Shown: piece by piece, positions 1 to 11,300 of the stretch
Layout: each line of letters starts with the position of its first letter
Numbering within the stretch: the first letter of the stretch is position 1
Program-made: the position numbers and the translations under genes
The notes under the pieces: generated by a model
What the model was told of the DNA's origin: nothing
The model's database searches: none
Seen by the model: the letters and a program-made list of their open reading frames with translations, nothing else
Origin: Cristatella mucedo
Taxonomy: Eukaryota > Bryozoa > Phylactolaemata > Cristatellidae
Assembly: GCA_009760855.2 (NCBI GenBank)
Contig: WPIO01000015.1
Coordinates: 4,300,001 to 4,364,000 of the forward strand
Direction of reading: 5' to 3'
DNA: 64,000 nucleotides

Positions 1-528
1 TGAAAAGAGAGCAATTGTAGAGAATTCGCCTGCTTTTAGCTGTTGCCGCGGACCGTTTTCTCGCACGCGCACGTGCGGACGAGCAAGGGACGCCCGGCCT
101 CCGTGCCGCGATGCCGCGGCCGGCAAGCCGCCGCCAAGATAGGGAAGAAGTCGTCCGCTGTTTATTCAGAGTAAACAAAATGGGGCCGTAGAGACAGCGC
201 TCCAGACTCGGCCTTGGACCTTGGACCCTGCGCGAATCATCGGCGGCGGAGGCGGGCCGATCGCCTCGGACTCGGGCACTAGACAGAGCTGCCAGCTCCC
301 GCCCGCCCGCCCTGCCCTGCCCCGGATCCGAGGTCCGAAAAAATAATGAACGCCGGGACTTGGTGGGCTGCTAGCCGCGTCTCGCGAAATCGCAATTCGC
401 CAATGGCACCGTGAAGGCTCCCGGGCGCGAGCACGTGGTGCGACGAGCTCTGGCGGCGACGCTGAGGGCGATTCCTACCTCGGCTCTCTTAGTCAAAGGA
501 GACAACTCTTTGTAAGAAGTCTTACTTT
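1..528. other. GC-rich stretch without a recognised gene
   Basis: The sequence is CpG-rich with scattered Arg/Pro/Ala-coding triplets and short open frames. I see no domain, no splice-bounded exon and no repeat I recognise. Confidence 0.4.
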
Positions 529-569
529 TTGCCAAGCTCGGTTGTGACTAGGTTGTCAGTTGTTTTATG

Positions 570-900
570 GCCGGAGAGACGATTGCGATGTGGGAAAATT
601 CGGGCTTGCTTACATCAGGATACCACAGCCGAGTATGCCCGTGCACTTGTGACACTCCATCGGGACTTCAGTGGCTATCTTTTCATAGGTGTTCTACCTG
701 CCTGTGCACTAAAGGGGCTTACCTTTGATGCCAAGCTCTTCGGCTGCCTAGGCTTGTCTGCCGTAACCGACTCAGCATCCACATCGCACTACTTCTCACC
801 AACCTGCAGTGGCTGCCCATACGGCAGGGCATTGACTTACGGCTCTACTACTCACTTTTTAAGTCCATCGAGGCTCTTGGTTCGGCCTTGACCAATCCAA
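570..900 (+). mobile_element. decayed L2-like LINE, C-terminal coding fragment
   Basis: The translation in shifting frames gives AKIRACLHQDTT, CNS-like and HITPLL-like remnants and LQWLPIRQGID, which match the C-terminal part of the L2 polyprotein seen better preserved at 28400-28900. It has stops and frameshifts. Confidence 0.6.
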
Positions 901-1029
901 AATTCTGGCTAATCGGGCTTCTCATACGACATGTTCCTCGCGGAATCTTCTCATTCCCTGTGAGTTATCCTTATTATTCTCTATCTTCCTCGTCAACAAG
1001 ATAGAGATGATAGAGATAGATATAGAGAA

Positions 1030-1210
1030 GAGATCAAGGAATCCGTCCGTAGGGTGTCAGCATCCCCAACGGAATCGTGTTCCTCAATTCCATGCAGCAC
1101 CTCACTGTTTACATTCAAGGAGGCCACGAGTGACCTCGTCCGGAAGTTCATACCCCAATCAAAAAGACAACTAGTCCTCCCGACTCTATTCACAGTGTCC
1201 TGCTTCTACG
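1030..1210 (+). mobile_element. host L2 copy, left piece (before RT), split by a nested insertion
   Basis: The piece encodes STSLFTFKEATSDLVRKFI, the region just ahead of the reverse transcriptase in L2/CR1-type elements. It matches 43495-43620. It stops at CTTCTACGA, exactly where the AAT tail of an antisense L2 begins, and the same host copy resumes near 1939. Confidence 0.7.
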
Positions 1211-1938
1211 ATAATAATAATAATAATAATAATTATTATTATTGTTATTATGCACTTGATAAAGCGCCCTCAGAGAACTCAATCTCTTTCTATGTGCTTT
1301 ACATTTGCTGCAAAAGGAAATGCAATTGAATCGTGAGTAATATCATGCTTGATAAACAACATGACCAACATGGTTAGGGGTGACATGCACAGGGTCGGCA
1401 TGCAAATGTGGTTAGTGGCAGCATGCACAGTGTCAGCACGCATAAGCAAATCAAGGACGAATCACAGGGACCCACTAAATGCCGTCCTAAATGTGTGTTT
1501 TTAAGTTCTTTTTAAATGTGGTCAGGTCAGGGGATCTTCTGACGCAAGTCGGGAGGGAGTTCCAGGCTTTGGGAGCATACGAACTAAATGCACAGTCTCC
1601 AAAGAATTTGAGGTTTGTACGAGGTATTTGTAAACTGTTGGATTCCGAAAAGCGGGTGGTACGATGCTTGACCTGGTGGGGGAGTAGATGTAAGAGATAG
1701 GCTGGAGCCAAAGAATGGAGTGACCTAAGAGTGAGCGACAAAACCTTGAAGTCAATCCGTTGCTTGACTGGTAGCCAGTGCAGGTCGGCGAGAAGTGGTG
1801 TGATGTAGCAACTGCGACGCTCACGACAGACAAGCCGAGCTTCGGAGTTTTGCACCAGCTGCAATCGCCTGATCGCACATGCCGGTAGGCCAGCAATCAG
1901 TGAGCTGCAGAAGTCGAGACGGGATGTCACGAATGCAT
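1211..1938 (-). mobile_element. 5'-truncated L2 inserted antisense into another L2
   Basis: The minus-strand reading ends in an AAT/ATT tail at 1211-1253, preceded by the family stem-loop tail. A nearly intact C-terminal frame runs 1930 to 1487: TSRLDFCSSLIAGLPACAIRR, SARLVCRERR-like, [34 protein letters not shown]. The good frame suggests a rather young copy. Its 5' end lies at 1938, where host sequence resumes. Confidence 0.88.
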
Positions 1939-2195
1939 TGATCTGCTGCTGCCATGCATAACTAACGTCATATAAATTTCACTAGCCTCTGGTCACGTCT
2001 CAGCACCTTTCGAAAAGGCCTGTAGTCAGGCCACTACTCAAGAAAGCCACAGTAGACCGAGAGAGCTTGAGCAACTACCGCCAGCAGTCTCCCTTCTACC
2101 GCTCCTATCAATTACACTGGAGCGAGTAGTGGCCACTACTCGCTCTGGAACTCTGGAACTCTGCCAGCTGGACTCTTACATCGAAAGGAAGCAAA
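1939..2195 (+). mobile_element. host L2 copy, right piece (start of RT)
   Basis: The host resumes with TGATCTGCTGCTGCCATGC, paralleling 43614-43650. It then encodes RPVVRPLLKKATVDRESLSNYR and, after a frameshift, LERVV and QLDSYIERK, the first RT blocks. Confidence 0.7.
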
Positions 2196-3990
2196 GTGCA
2201 AGGACGCACGAATGCGAACGCTGCTTCAGCAGCGGTTCGGCGAGGTTTACAGGAGCCGGCGGCCCCAGAGGGCGGGCCGGAGGAGTGGCGGGCAGGTAGG
2301 GCAGGTCAGCGTGAGTGCAGCGCCTCGCTTCGCATCGACCGACCGACCGACATGTTACGAAAAGTGCCGCTGACGACTCGCTGCTAGCGCGGCGGCGCCG
2401 CCGCCGCGCGGCCGAGCATTTTCGCGTTCGCCTTTCGTAGAGCGACTTTCGTAGAAGCGCGACGTATGCACGCCCCCCCTGCGACGGATGCACGCCCCCC
2501 CCCTGCGCGACTTTCCTCGACGGCGGCGGAGGCGGCGGACGCCGCTGACGACTGCAGCTGCGATATTTCGTAGACCGATTTTCACGCTCGCCGGTTTCGC
2601 GCTAGCCGATTTTCGTGCTTTGCACACTTCGCCTTTTGCACACACACAGCGATGGCCTCTGGATTGTGGCAATGCAATTGCAAAAATCCAGCGGTGGCGG
2701 TGACTCGGTTAGAGTGCGACGCTAAAGTCCTACTCGCTCGAGGCAGCGTCAGCCAAGAGTCAGTCGTCAGCCGCCGAGCTCGCGGCGGTCGGTTTCGCGG
2801 CAGCAAGGCCATCGCCGTCGCTGTCCTTATCGCCGCTTGCCATTCGCGATATCGCGCCGGTGCATCGCGATGTAATCTCGCGTTTCGCGAACGCTCAAAC
2901 AAACGACCGAGGCAATCAGAATGAGCGGCTAGAATTGAACGGAGATAGGCGAGGGGGCGGGACGCGGAACCGCGAGCCGAACGACGACGGCGACGGCGGA
3001 CGCGTAAGGGGCCGCAATCCGTCCAGGCCCCTAATGCGTCCGCTAGTCCATTAGCCCGTAATGCGTGAAACGAAGCAACTCCACGAGGTCACGCGAACGA
3101 GCTCACTCACTCCACCCTCTACTGGTGACTGGCAGGAGGGCGGCGAGCGCTACCCGTGCTACCCGCTGCGTTCGCCGCCTCCGCCGCCGCCACCGAGGAA
3201 AGGCGCAGTGGGGGGGGGGAGCGTGCATCCACCGGTGAATCGGCACCTCTGCGGCCGCGGCGGCGCTCGACCGCAGCAGCTGCAGCGGGAGCTGCCGCCG
3301 CGGACGATCGCAGACGATCGCAGACGACTGCAGACGATCGCAGACGAGCGCAGACGATCGCAGACGAGCGCAGACGATCGCAGACGAGCGCGCGCTTCGC
3401 GGCTCGCGGCTTCGCCTGCAGCTGCGGTCGCCTCTAGCGCCGCTTCTTTTCTCGCGCCACGCTCCGCCAACGTGCATGCGCAGCGTCGGAGAGGCGAGCG
3501 CCGCTCGCCGCCGCGACGGCCGCGGCGACCGCGTCGAGGCGCTGCAAGGGCGGCGCTTATGTGGACGTCGGCGAGTCGGTCGCCGATGGCGGACCGCGGC
3601 TCCGCCGCCGCGAGAGCTCGCGCTGAGCGCCTCGTTAGTGTATCGCCGCGTTTCGGGCGTCGAGCGCGACGCCCGACGCGGGGCCCACTGTGGCCGCCCG
3701 CACAAGCCGCCGCGACGAGGCGCTCGCTCGAGCGACCCCCCGCCCAGCGGAGCAGCCCCGAAATGTCGGCATCGCCGCTATGCTTGGTGCGCGCCGCACG
3801 ATTAGCGAGTCGCCGAGTTGGCTGCCGGCGGCAGCGCGTTAGCTTCCGGGAGGGGGGGGGGCGGTTCCGCGTCGGAGGCTCGCTGCTAGCGCTAGCCACT
3901 TGCCCTCAGTCTCCGGGCGGGAGTCCCACCAGCCCCGAACGCCCGTGCGCGCACGCACGCGCACACTGACGCACGCTCAGAGGAAGTTCG
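2196..3990. other. GC/CpG-rich stretch without a recognised gene
   Basis: Long frames are open on both strands only because the DNA is GC-rich. Their translations are Arg/Ala/Pro-rich in every frame and overlap each other. The one clear structure is a ten-base tandem array (separate entry). A CpG-island role is possible but unproven. Confidence 0.4.
3301..3390. repeat. 10-base tandem repeat, nine copies
   Basis: Nine back-to-back units of CAGACGATCG with small variants (last bases ATCG, ACTG or AGCG). The period is close to one helical turn. Confidence 0.95.
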
Positions 3991-4007
3991 TCGGTGCCAG
4001 TACCGCA

Positions 4008-4040
4008 TAGGATTAAAAGGCTTTGCTGTTCTAATAGGTC
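4008..4040 (+). mobile_element. short family B LINE fragment
   Basis: GGATTAAAAGGCTTTGCTGT with TCTAATAGGT matches the family B segment at 35436-35465 with about one mismatch. The copy at 35.4 kb encodes GLKGFALLIG. Only about 30 bases are recognisable. Confidence 0.45.
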
Positions 4041-4194
4041 CGAGTTCTCCAAGGGCCCTAGGCAAATGAAATATAGCTATTATTATTTTATTGTAAATTT
4101 GCGATTGCTTGACTAGCCAGTGGGCCTCGTTCGCATTCACGAGGTTCGCAGTAAAACGGCGGCGCACTAATTAAGCCCAATTTTGGCTGACTTT

Positions 4195-4500
4195 CACTAT
4201 TTCCGGTTTCTGAATAGTAATGGCTGGGAACCGATCGTGCGGTAATCTACAACCGAGCTCGCATGAAAGCCGACGCCACACAATTGGCAATCCACTGTGC
4301 TTCCGTAGTCGGCAGGCATTTTTGCTCTAAGCTATCCAGTTATATACTATTCAGTTATAAAGAACGCCGGTAGACCTCCACTGCTATTAAATAGACTCGC
4401 CTACGTTGTGGATTCGGACTTATTAGCTTCAGGCACGGACGCTCTTCGTCACGTGCCTGAAGCTAATAAGTCCGTATCCACAACGTAGGCGACCTGCGTG
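4195..4500 (+). mobile_element. dispersed foldback element, copy 1
   Basis: The right end forms a hairpin: 39-base arms (4399-4437 and 4452-4490) with a single mismatch and a 14-base loop that can itself pair (GACG/CGTC). The arm begins GCCTACGTTGTGGATTCGG. Related ends occur at 11340-11400 (minus) and 46150-46190. The left part (CTGAATAGTAATGGC, TGCGGTAATC) also resembles 45968-46005. No protein is encoded. It behaves like a non-autonomous MITE-type or foldback repeat, though terminal duplications are not evident. Confidence 0.6.
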
Positions 4501-5560
4501 CATTCATGCTGCGCACCTGCAAGTCGCTAGCGGCGATGTGAGGTTCCAGGCGTCGTTGTTTTATTCGCCGCACGTCGGCTCTGAGACTAGCGCCGCTACG
4601 AGCGCTGCGTTTGCGGTCTAGCTCTGTCCGGGACGCGAAAGCCGCACGCCGCGTTCGCAGGCGGCGCTCCAGCGGCCGTCCGGTAGCCGCACTCCATTTC
4701 CCCCGCGGTGCGCCGCAGCGACCGCACTCGCCCGATTCGCCCGCCCGCCCGCCACTCCCTTTCCTCTTTCCGTACGCGGCGAGCGATTAATCCTCGGCGC
4801 AGCAGCGACGCGAGCGAGAATGAGCCGGAGCCAATTCTGGCCGCGGCGGCTGCGCGAGGCCTCGGTTCGCGGCCGAAGGTCGCGGCGAGCCAAATAGTTT
4901 CGGATCGAGCACGAATGACGAACGCGGCAGAACCGTGGCGGCGCGGCTTAATTAATTCAGAGGCTCGCAAGAGCGGCGCCAGCGCCCCTTCGCGGCCGCC
5001 GCTGCCGGCGGGCGCTGGCGCCGTTCTCGCGAGCCGCGAGCCTCCATGGATGGAGGGCGACCTCTCGAATGTTCCGGAAGCATTCGGTTGCGTCGGCTCG
5101 AGCGCTATCAAGCGCCGGTCTCGTGGCGCTATCGAACGCCGGCCTCACAGCGCTGTGGCGGGACGCTCGAGGTCGTGCCAGATCGTCAACTTCAACTGAA
5201 CTTGCTGGGCGGTTCGGGGTTATTCGGCGGCGCACGCGTCGGCGTGAATCGCACCTTGAACTCGCTCTGCCACCACCCGCTCGCAGCAGCAGCAGCAGCG
5301 GTGGCGGTGGCAGGCGGCCGATATCTGAGAGGCTGAGGCTCGCAACCGAATTAGGATGAGCTCCGGGGCACACTTTCACAATAGAACGCGGTCGCCACAT
5401 GGTGCGTGCTTTTCACACTTTTTTTGTTCCCGCAGAGGGACGAACGCTTGCGGCTGCTTTCGACGACGGAAGTCCGGGTTCCACTTCCGTAGAACGGACG
5501 GACGCTCGTCTTGGCGGAATGCAGGCATTGCTGCAATACCGCGACGGATACATAGTAAAA
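4500..5560. other. GC-rich stretch without a recognised gene
   Basis: Open frames on both strands are Arg/Ala-rich and mutually overlapping, as expected from composition. A short CAG run (5284-5300) is the only repeat seen. Confidence 0.4.
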
Positions 5561-5564
5561 TATA

Positions 5565-5700
5565 ATTAATTCGTATAAAGCCCTAAGAGAACTTAATCTC
5601 TATTCTGACACTTCGAGTATGTCACCGGGCTCGAGCCAACAACCTCGGCCAGACCTTGGTCGAGGCAAACACCTTAACCACTGGACCAAACCACCGCTGG
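5565..5700 (-). mobile_element. SINE B copy
   Basis: The minus strand carries a box-A-like GTGGTTAAGGTGTTTGCC, a box-B-like GGCTCGAGCCCGG and then the L2-type tail (AGAGATTAAGTTCTCTTAGG). It is a tRNA-derived SINE like those at 40066 and 61708. Confidence 0.7.
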
Positions 5701-5769
5701 CTAAACTAGCACAGATTAGACGCAAAGAGATTTAGCTCTCTTATGGGGCGACGAGTGTATTTTTATTAT

Positions 5770-8095
5770 TGTCGTTGCTAAAGTTCGGGTGCACAGTGCT
5801 CTCACGCTTACATCGCGCATCGGGCGATCTATATACTCACGCGCGTATAGAATAGACTAGAAAGGCGCATTGCCGCGTAAAAGGCTTGGGTGTAGTGTTT
5901 CGGGCTGAATTGGCAGATTACGGCGGTACTGAGTTGCAAACAACCTCGCCCGCGATGGAACTGACTGCTCCTGTCGCCATTATCTCCTGCTCAGAGCCTA
6001 AATTCGATCGCTCTCAGCGACGCTCCGCCTCCGCGATACGTTGCTGCCGGCCTCTAGATCTCTGCATTGAGCAAGTTCGCACTACTTTCCGGTGGAAGCA
6101 ATCGAGGCGTTCGCCCACCAGCAGCTGCCAGCCCGGTCGGTTGGCTAGGGAGCGAGCGAGCCAGCGACGGTGAAAGGAGGCGAGCGATGGATAGACGCGA
6201 GAGCGCGACGAGCTGCGGCGGCGACCGCTCTCGCTCGCTCGCTGCAGCTTTCGCACAGCGCCTCTAAGCGCGAGAGCGCATGCGCCTTGAGTCTAACGTC
6301 CGCAGCAGCCAGCAGCTCACTGCCCGCAATGCTTCAGCGGCAGCGGCAGCGTATAGCGTGCACATGCCCCCCTATCCTTATCCAGAGGGGGGCGGCGGGT
6401 CACGCACTGGCTAATAGACGCCGGCTAGCGGACCCCTGCGAACGCTCCTCGGGCTCGCTGTACTCCTCGGGCTCGCTGTACTCCTCGGGCTCGCTGTACT
6501 CCTCGGGCTCGCTGTACTCCTCGGGCTCGCCTACCCTTACTTTCTGAGTCGGCGCGCGTGAGAGAGGATTCTTGGTCGTGGGGCAGCACCGCTGTCGCAT
6601 CTTCGTTGCCGTATTTCATTCGGCGGCGCGAACATCCATCCGCCCAGGCTGTCCCTAGCTGGCGCCGACGACGACGCGTCCGCTTATCTCGGCATTTAGT
6701 GGACCCGTGCGATTCGTTCTCTGCGTCCTGACACCGTGCGTGCTGCCACTGACCGATCATTCGAGCGTGGTTTCTTTACATGTAAAGTGCGTAGAAATGG
6801 ATTAAGTTATCCGATGGCGCCACACAAATGTGTTATTGTTATTGTTATTAAAATGGCGAATTTCGCCGCGACGCGATGGCTCGCCCGCGAGACGTCCGTC
6901 GCGCTTTCCGAGCCGGCGTCTCTACGCACCACGCTACTTCAAGGCGGCACCGCGGACGCAGCGACGCCGATGGGCCGCCTGATTCCGGTGGACAACGGTC
7001 GGCGATAGGTGGACCAAAGGAGAGGAGAGAACTCTCCTTGGCCGAGGAGGACGCAAAGCGCTCAAGTCCAGGAGATGTCATCGGCCTCGGCGTTGCAATC
7101 GTCCGCTCGCTGGTAGGGAGGGAGGGAGGCTTCGTCTGGCTGCGTTCTGGCTCGCGCGTTTCGCGGAACTCGCCGAGCTCAGGCATCGCGCGTTCGTGCG
7201 GCCGCATGCCTGCCCGCAGACGGCCGAGCGCACTTGAGGAATTCGTCGCGTGGGCGGCGGGACGAAAAGCAAGCGTTACCTCGCGAACGTATCGTCGCGC
7301 AGAGCTTTCCGGCTCGCATCGGCCGAAGCGCGTGTTCGCGCGCCCTGACTTGACGCCATTTTCTTAAACGCGATTAACCAGCGAAGCTTGTCGCGAGCGT
7401 GGATGCTCGACCCAGCGCATCGCGGGCGCATGCGTAACGAGGTGGTTGGCCAACGATTCCGTGCCATCGGCTGCTGCGATATCTTCCGATCGCCTTCCGA
7501 TTCTCGGACTTCAGATTGCATCCTTTCAGCGTGCGTTTCGAAGCCCTCGGATGCTTACAGAAATAGATATAGGGGCGAAGAAGCAATTTACGTGCAGTCA
7601 TGCGTTAAGTTCGAGAGGGAACTGCAGCAGCAGCGCTTCGTCGGCTCTACATTCGTTTGGGGGAACCTGTGCATGCTCATGCGGCTTTCTCGGAATGAAC
7701 GTCTGCTTGATTGAAGCGCTCAGCTAGATCCAGAACGGACCGTCTACGATTCACATAAGACGATACGACTTAGATTGAGCGATATGTGCCACTGCCAATA
7801 TTGTGCATAGCGAACATATGTGCGTAAATAACCACGTTTAGCTGAGCGCACATTCGGTAAAACTAACTGGAGAGCGTGCAGAACGTGACTGCAGAGCGTG
7901 CTCACAGGTGTATGGTGAGCACTCTTTCTGTGGGCTGTAATTGCCATGCAAGAGGAGAGCGGCGTAAGAACCAACATACATCAAAGCTAGCGTCCTTTTG
8001 ATTCTTTGCTGAAACTTCCTTTTTCTTTCTTTTTCAAACGCTTCTTCGAATGAGAAATGAGCACCTCGGCAATTTGTCACCGGGGTCGCCTGTGA
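5770..8095. other. mostly GC-rich stretch without a recognised gene
   Basis: There are numerous overlapping open frames without domain similarity. The only distinct structure is an 18-base tandem repeat at 6445-6530. Confidence 0.4.
6445..6530. repeat. 18-base tandem repeat, about 4.8 copies
   Basis: The unit CTCCTCGGGCTCGCTGTA is repeated perfectly. Because 18 is a multiple of three, it is open in several frames (SSGSLY on +, SEPEEY on -), but nothing around it indicates a gene. Confidence 0.95.
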
Positions 8096-8099
8096 TCGA

Positions 8100-8310
8100 C
8101 AGAATAATAACCATGATGATATTACATTCGCTAGAGCGCCCTCAGAGAACTCAATCTCTTTCTGGGCACTTGCTGCAAAGAAGGAAGCACGATCGAATGG
8201 TTAGCGGTAGCGTGCTCAATTACAACAATCATAAAATGGTTAGAGGTGACATGTGCATGGTCAGCATGCAAATATGGTTAGTTTCAGCACGCATAAGCAT
8301 CGACGCGGAA
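8100..8310 (-). mobile_element. L2 3' untranslated fragment
   Basis: The minus strand shows the family stem-loop tail (AGCGCCCTCAGAGAACTC on +), followed by the TGACATG..CAGCATGCAAATATGG and CAGCACGCATAAGC blocks typical of the L2 3' UTR. No coding part remains. Confidence 0.8.
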
Positions 8311-11300
8311 AGAACACAATTTCTTCTGCCTGCCGAGCATGCACTGGCATTCGACGTACGTACTGGTCACCTGAATCGCACCAGGCGCATGCATAATTCG
8401 GAAAAGAGCGTGAATTTCCTGTAAGCGCGGATTCCGTTCGGTCCTAGCAATTGTGCGACCTCGCTGTCAACGCTGGGTGATGCACGTGACGTCGAGCAGT
8501 TGCTGCTCTGCCGGAAGTGCTGTCGGAAGCAATGTCCGGCTAGAAGAAATATTCCGAGATTAGGAATTGCTTTTTTTTCAAGTCTGCATAGTGTCAGCGG
8601 GGCCAAAATATATTTGTGAGTTTTGGAGGTACATTTACGGTAGCATCCATTTCTTTCTACTTTGCGCCTAGAAGGAGGAGTACAAACCGGATATTAGCGC
8701 CGGAGCGATATTAACCGGAGGCGAGTCAACTCACCCTAAGAATGTCTGTCTTAACATTAGCATTAACAAGTCTATCAGGAGGTCATAAGTCTGTCGCTTT
8801 ATATTACGTTCATAACTAACAGTTTGTTGCTTGCTGTTGTGACTATGCTGACTCAGAAAGTGATAGAAATTCGTATGTATCGGTGTATCGGTGTACTACT
8901 TCCGGGCGGATATGTTTTCGCGAGAACCCTGCAGCGACATTTCTCCGAAACGTCGCTGCGCTCTGCGGCCGAAAACCTCAGTATGAAAGGTGTTTCTCTC
9001 ACGGTACTCAGACGATAGGGAAAGTAGCCACCTGGGTGGACTGCCTGTGTGCGAGTTGCGTTAATCCGCCGACTGCTTGCAGCGGAAATGGCGTCGACGC
9101 GACGGTATATGAACAGAGCATTAAAGAAGTGAACGCGGGGTCGTATCCGCACTCTGCTGCTTTGCACTCACAATAAACGGATATATAAGGTGAGTCGACC
9201 TACTGGCTAAGGCGTCGTTACGATTAGGTGTGCGATGAGGCCTGACCTTGACCTCGTCAGAGGCAGCCAATCGTATGAAGGCTTAAACGACGCGTCCGGC
9301 GAACGAGCAGTCCTACTCGCGCCGTCGGCGGTCTAGTGGGGGACCGTGGCGCCGCTCGCCCCCTTCGCTCGCCCCCTTCGCTTCGAAGTTCGTGAGCTGA
9401 AGAAGGAACGTACGCCCTCAAAAAATTCTCATGTGCCTAACGCGGGCGGCGTGGTAAGTACGCGGACTTGCGCATCCTTCTGCAATGCTTCTCGCAGAGA
9501 AATCGCCCTCCAAATACCGCCGCCGCCGCTGCCGTCGCCGCTGCAGTGCGTACTCAGAGAATAGAGACGATTCGTGCTGCTCGGCGCGATTCTTCGCGGG
9601 TCGTCCGTACCGTTTCGTCGCAACCGCCCTTTGCCTGCTGCCGTCCGTCAGCCGTTGCGAGTCTCGCAATCCGGCTTTGCTGCGCTCGCTGTATCGCGCT
9701 AGCCACACTCAGACCGTGGGTCGCCCGCGGTCGCGGCCTACGGCGCCGCTCGTCGGCCCACGCCAAATGGGGTGACATTTAGAGCGGCAGGGCAGCGAAA
9801 TGACGTAGGACTCGTAGAGCTTGCACCTCCGCTCCGCCGAAGCTCGCGCTCGCGCGCCTGCAGTTTTTCAGGGCTCGAGGCCCCTCAGCCGCGCGTACTC
9901 TCGTGCTCGTACGAGCGGCCGCTGCCCCGGATGCAGCGAACCGGATCTACGCTAGGGCGAAGGGGCGGTAGGTGAACCATCGCCCCTCCTACATCCCGGC
10001 AGGTCCGCGAACCCGGCCTCGCTTTCGCTTCTGGGAGTCAGCGGCTTGGGGGATCCCAGATCATTCCGCATGTAGAGACGAGGGCCGCCTGTGGCAGCTT
10101 TCGTTCTGGCGATCTCGCCTTCGGACGGCACAACCCGTCGGTCGCTTGCGGCTGCGGTGCACGGTTAGCTCACGCTAATACTCAGCTGCCCGAACTTTCG
10201 CCATTTCCGGCAGCCACTGCGACGTCTCCGAGCCGAGCCGACGCCGGTGCGGCAGCCTCGAGTGAAAGACCCGGTGGCCACCGCTCTTCGGCCGCTCTGT
10301 CCAGAGTGAGGCCTCTGCGCCGATCGTCACGCTCGACGGTGAAGCGACCGCTGAAGGGAAGCAGAGACCGCAGCAGATCGCGAACCGGTTCGAGCCCTGC
10401 GCGACCCGGTGTCGCTGGACGCCTTCGCTGGCTGGGCGCCGTCTCACGCAGCACCGGCCAGCGACAGCGACGCGCGGCGGTGGCGGCCGTCTCGAGCAGC
10501 CGGCCGTAACCGACCGGAAGAACACGGGATGGCGCAGGTGAGAACTCGGACGCGAGCTGCCCGCCCAAAGCGACGGCTGCCTCGAGCGGCAGCCGTCGCT
10601 TCGCCCGCCCTTCACCCTGGCTTCTCTGCAGACGGCAGGCGTCGGGCGACTCAGGCGAGGCTCGGCCCTCCGTAGCAACGGCCGCAGCGTCGAAAACGGA
10701 CGCCGGTTTTCGTAGACCCGCACTATCGCCGTCGCCACCGCCCGCTATCGGCTCTTGCAGAACTCCCAGCCGCCGCAGCAAGCGCTCTCAACGCTGGGCA
10801 GGCCGCCCCGCCTCCCGCCCTGCAGCCCCAAAGCCGCTGGCGAGCGTTCCAGCCGTCGCTTCCAGCTTGGGCTCCGCCTGCGACCATCCGGACGTCGCTG
10901 TGGCCAGGAGCGCCGAGTAGCAGCTTCTCTTTTCATGATTCGTCGCTGCCGCCGCCGCCCGCTGAGTAGCGCTTGTCGGCACAAGACGCCCGAGTCGTCG
11001 CCGCTGGGAATGCGACTGACCGCTTCGTCACGATGGTCGGCGGCAGACCTCGAGCTCATTTGCGTCGAGAGCGACTGCCTCAGCGCCTCGCTGGGCACGA
11101 CCAACGAGGCGCTGCTGCGGCATTGCAGTGTTACAAAGGCTCGCCGAGCGGCTTCAACGTCCTGTCAGAACTAGGCCTCAAACGCAGCGCTTGTGACAGT
11201 GCTAGTCTCAGTCGGCTCGCTACGAAAACCGGTGACGCCCGAACCTTGTAGCACGGCTAGTTACTGGTTGGTGCTGCACCAATGCACGAACGCATGCCGG

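Noticed and set aside
3301-3390. CRISPR-like array
   Set aside because: The units are contiguous, with no unique spacers, and the context is an animal genome.
2488-3969. Long Arg/Pro/Ala-rich open frames on both strands
   Set aside because: They overlap each other in several frames, have no domain or splice context and are explained by high GC content.
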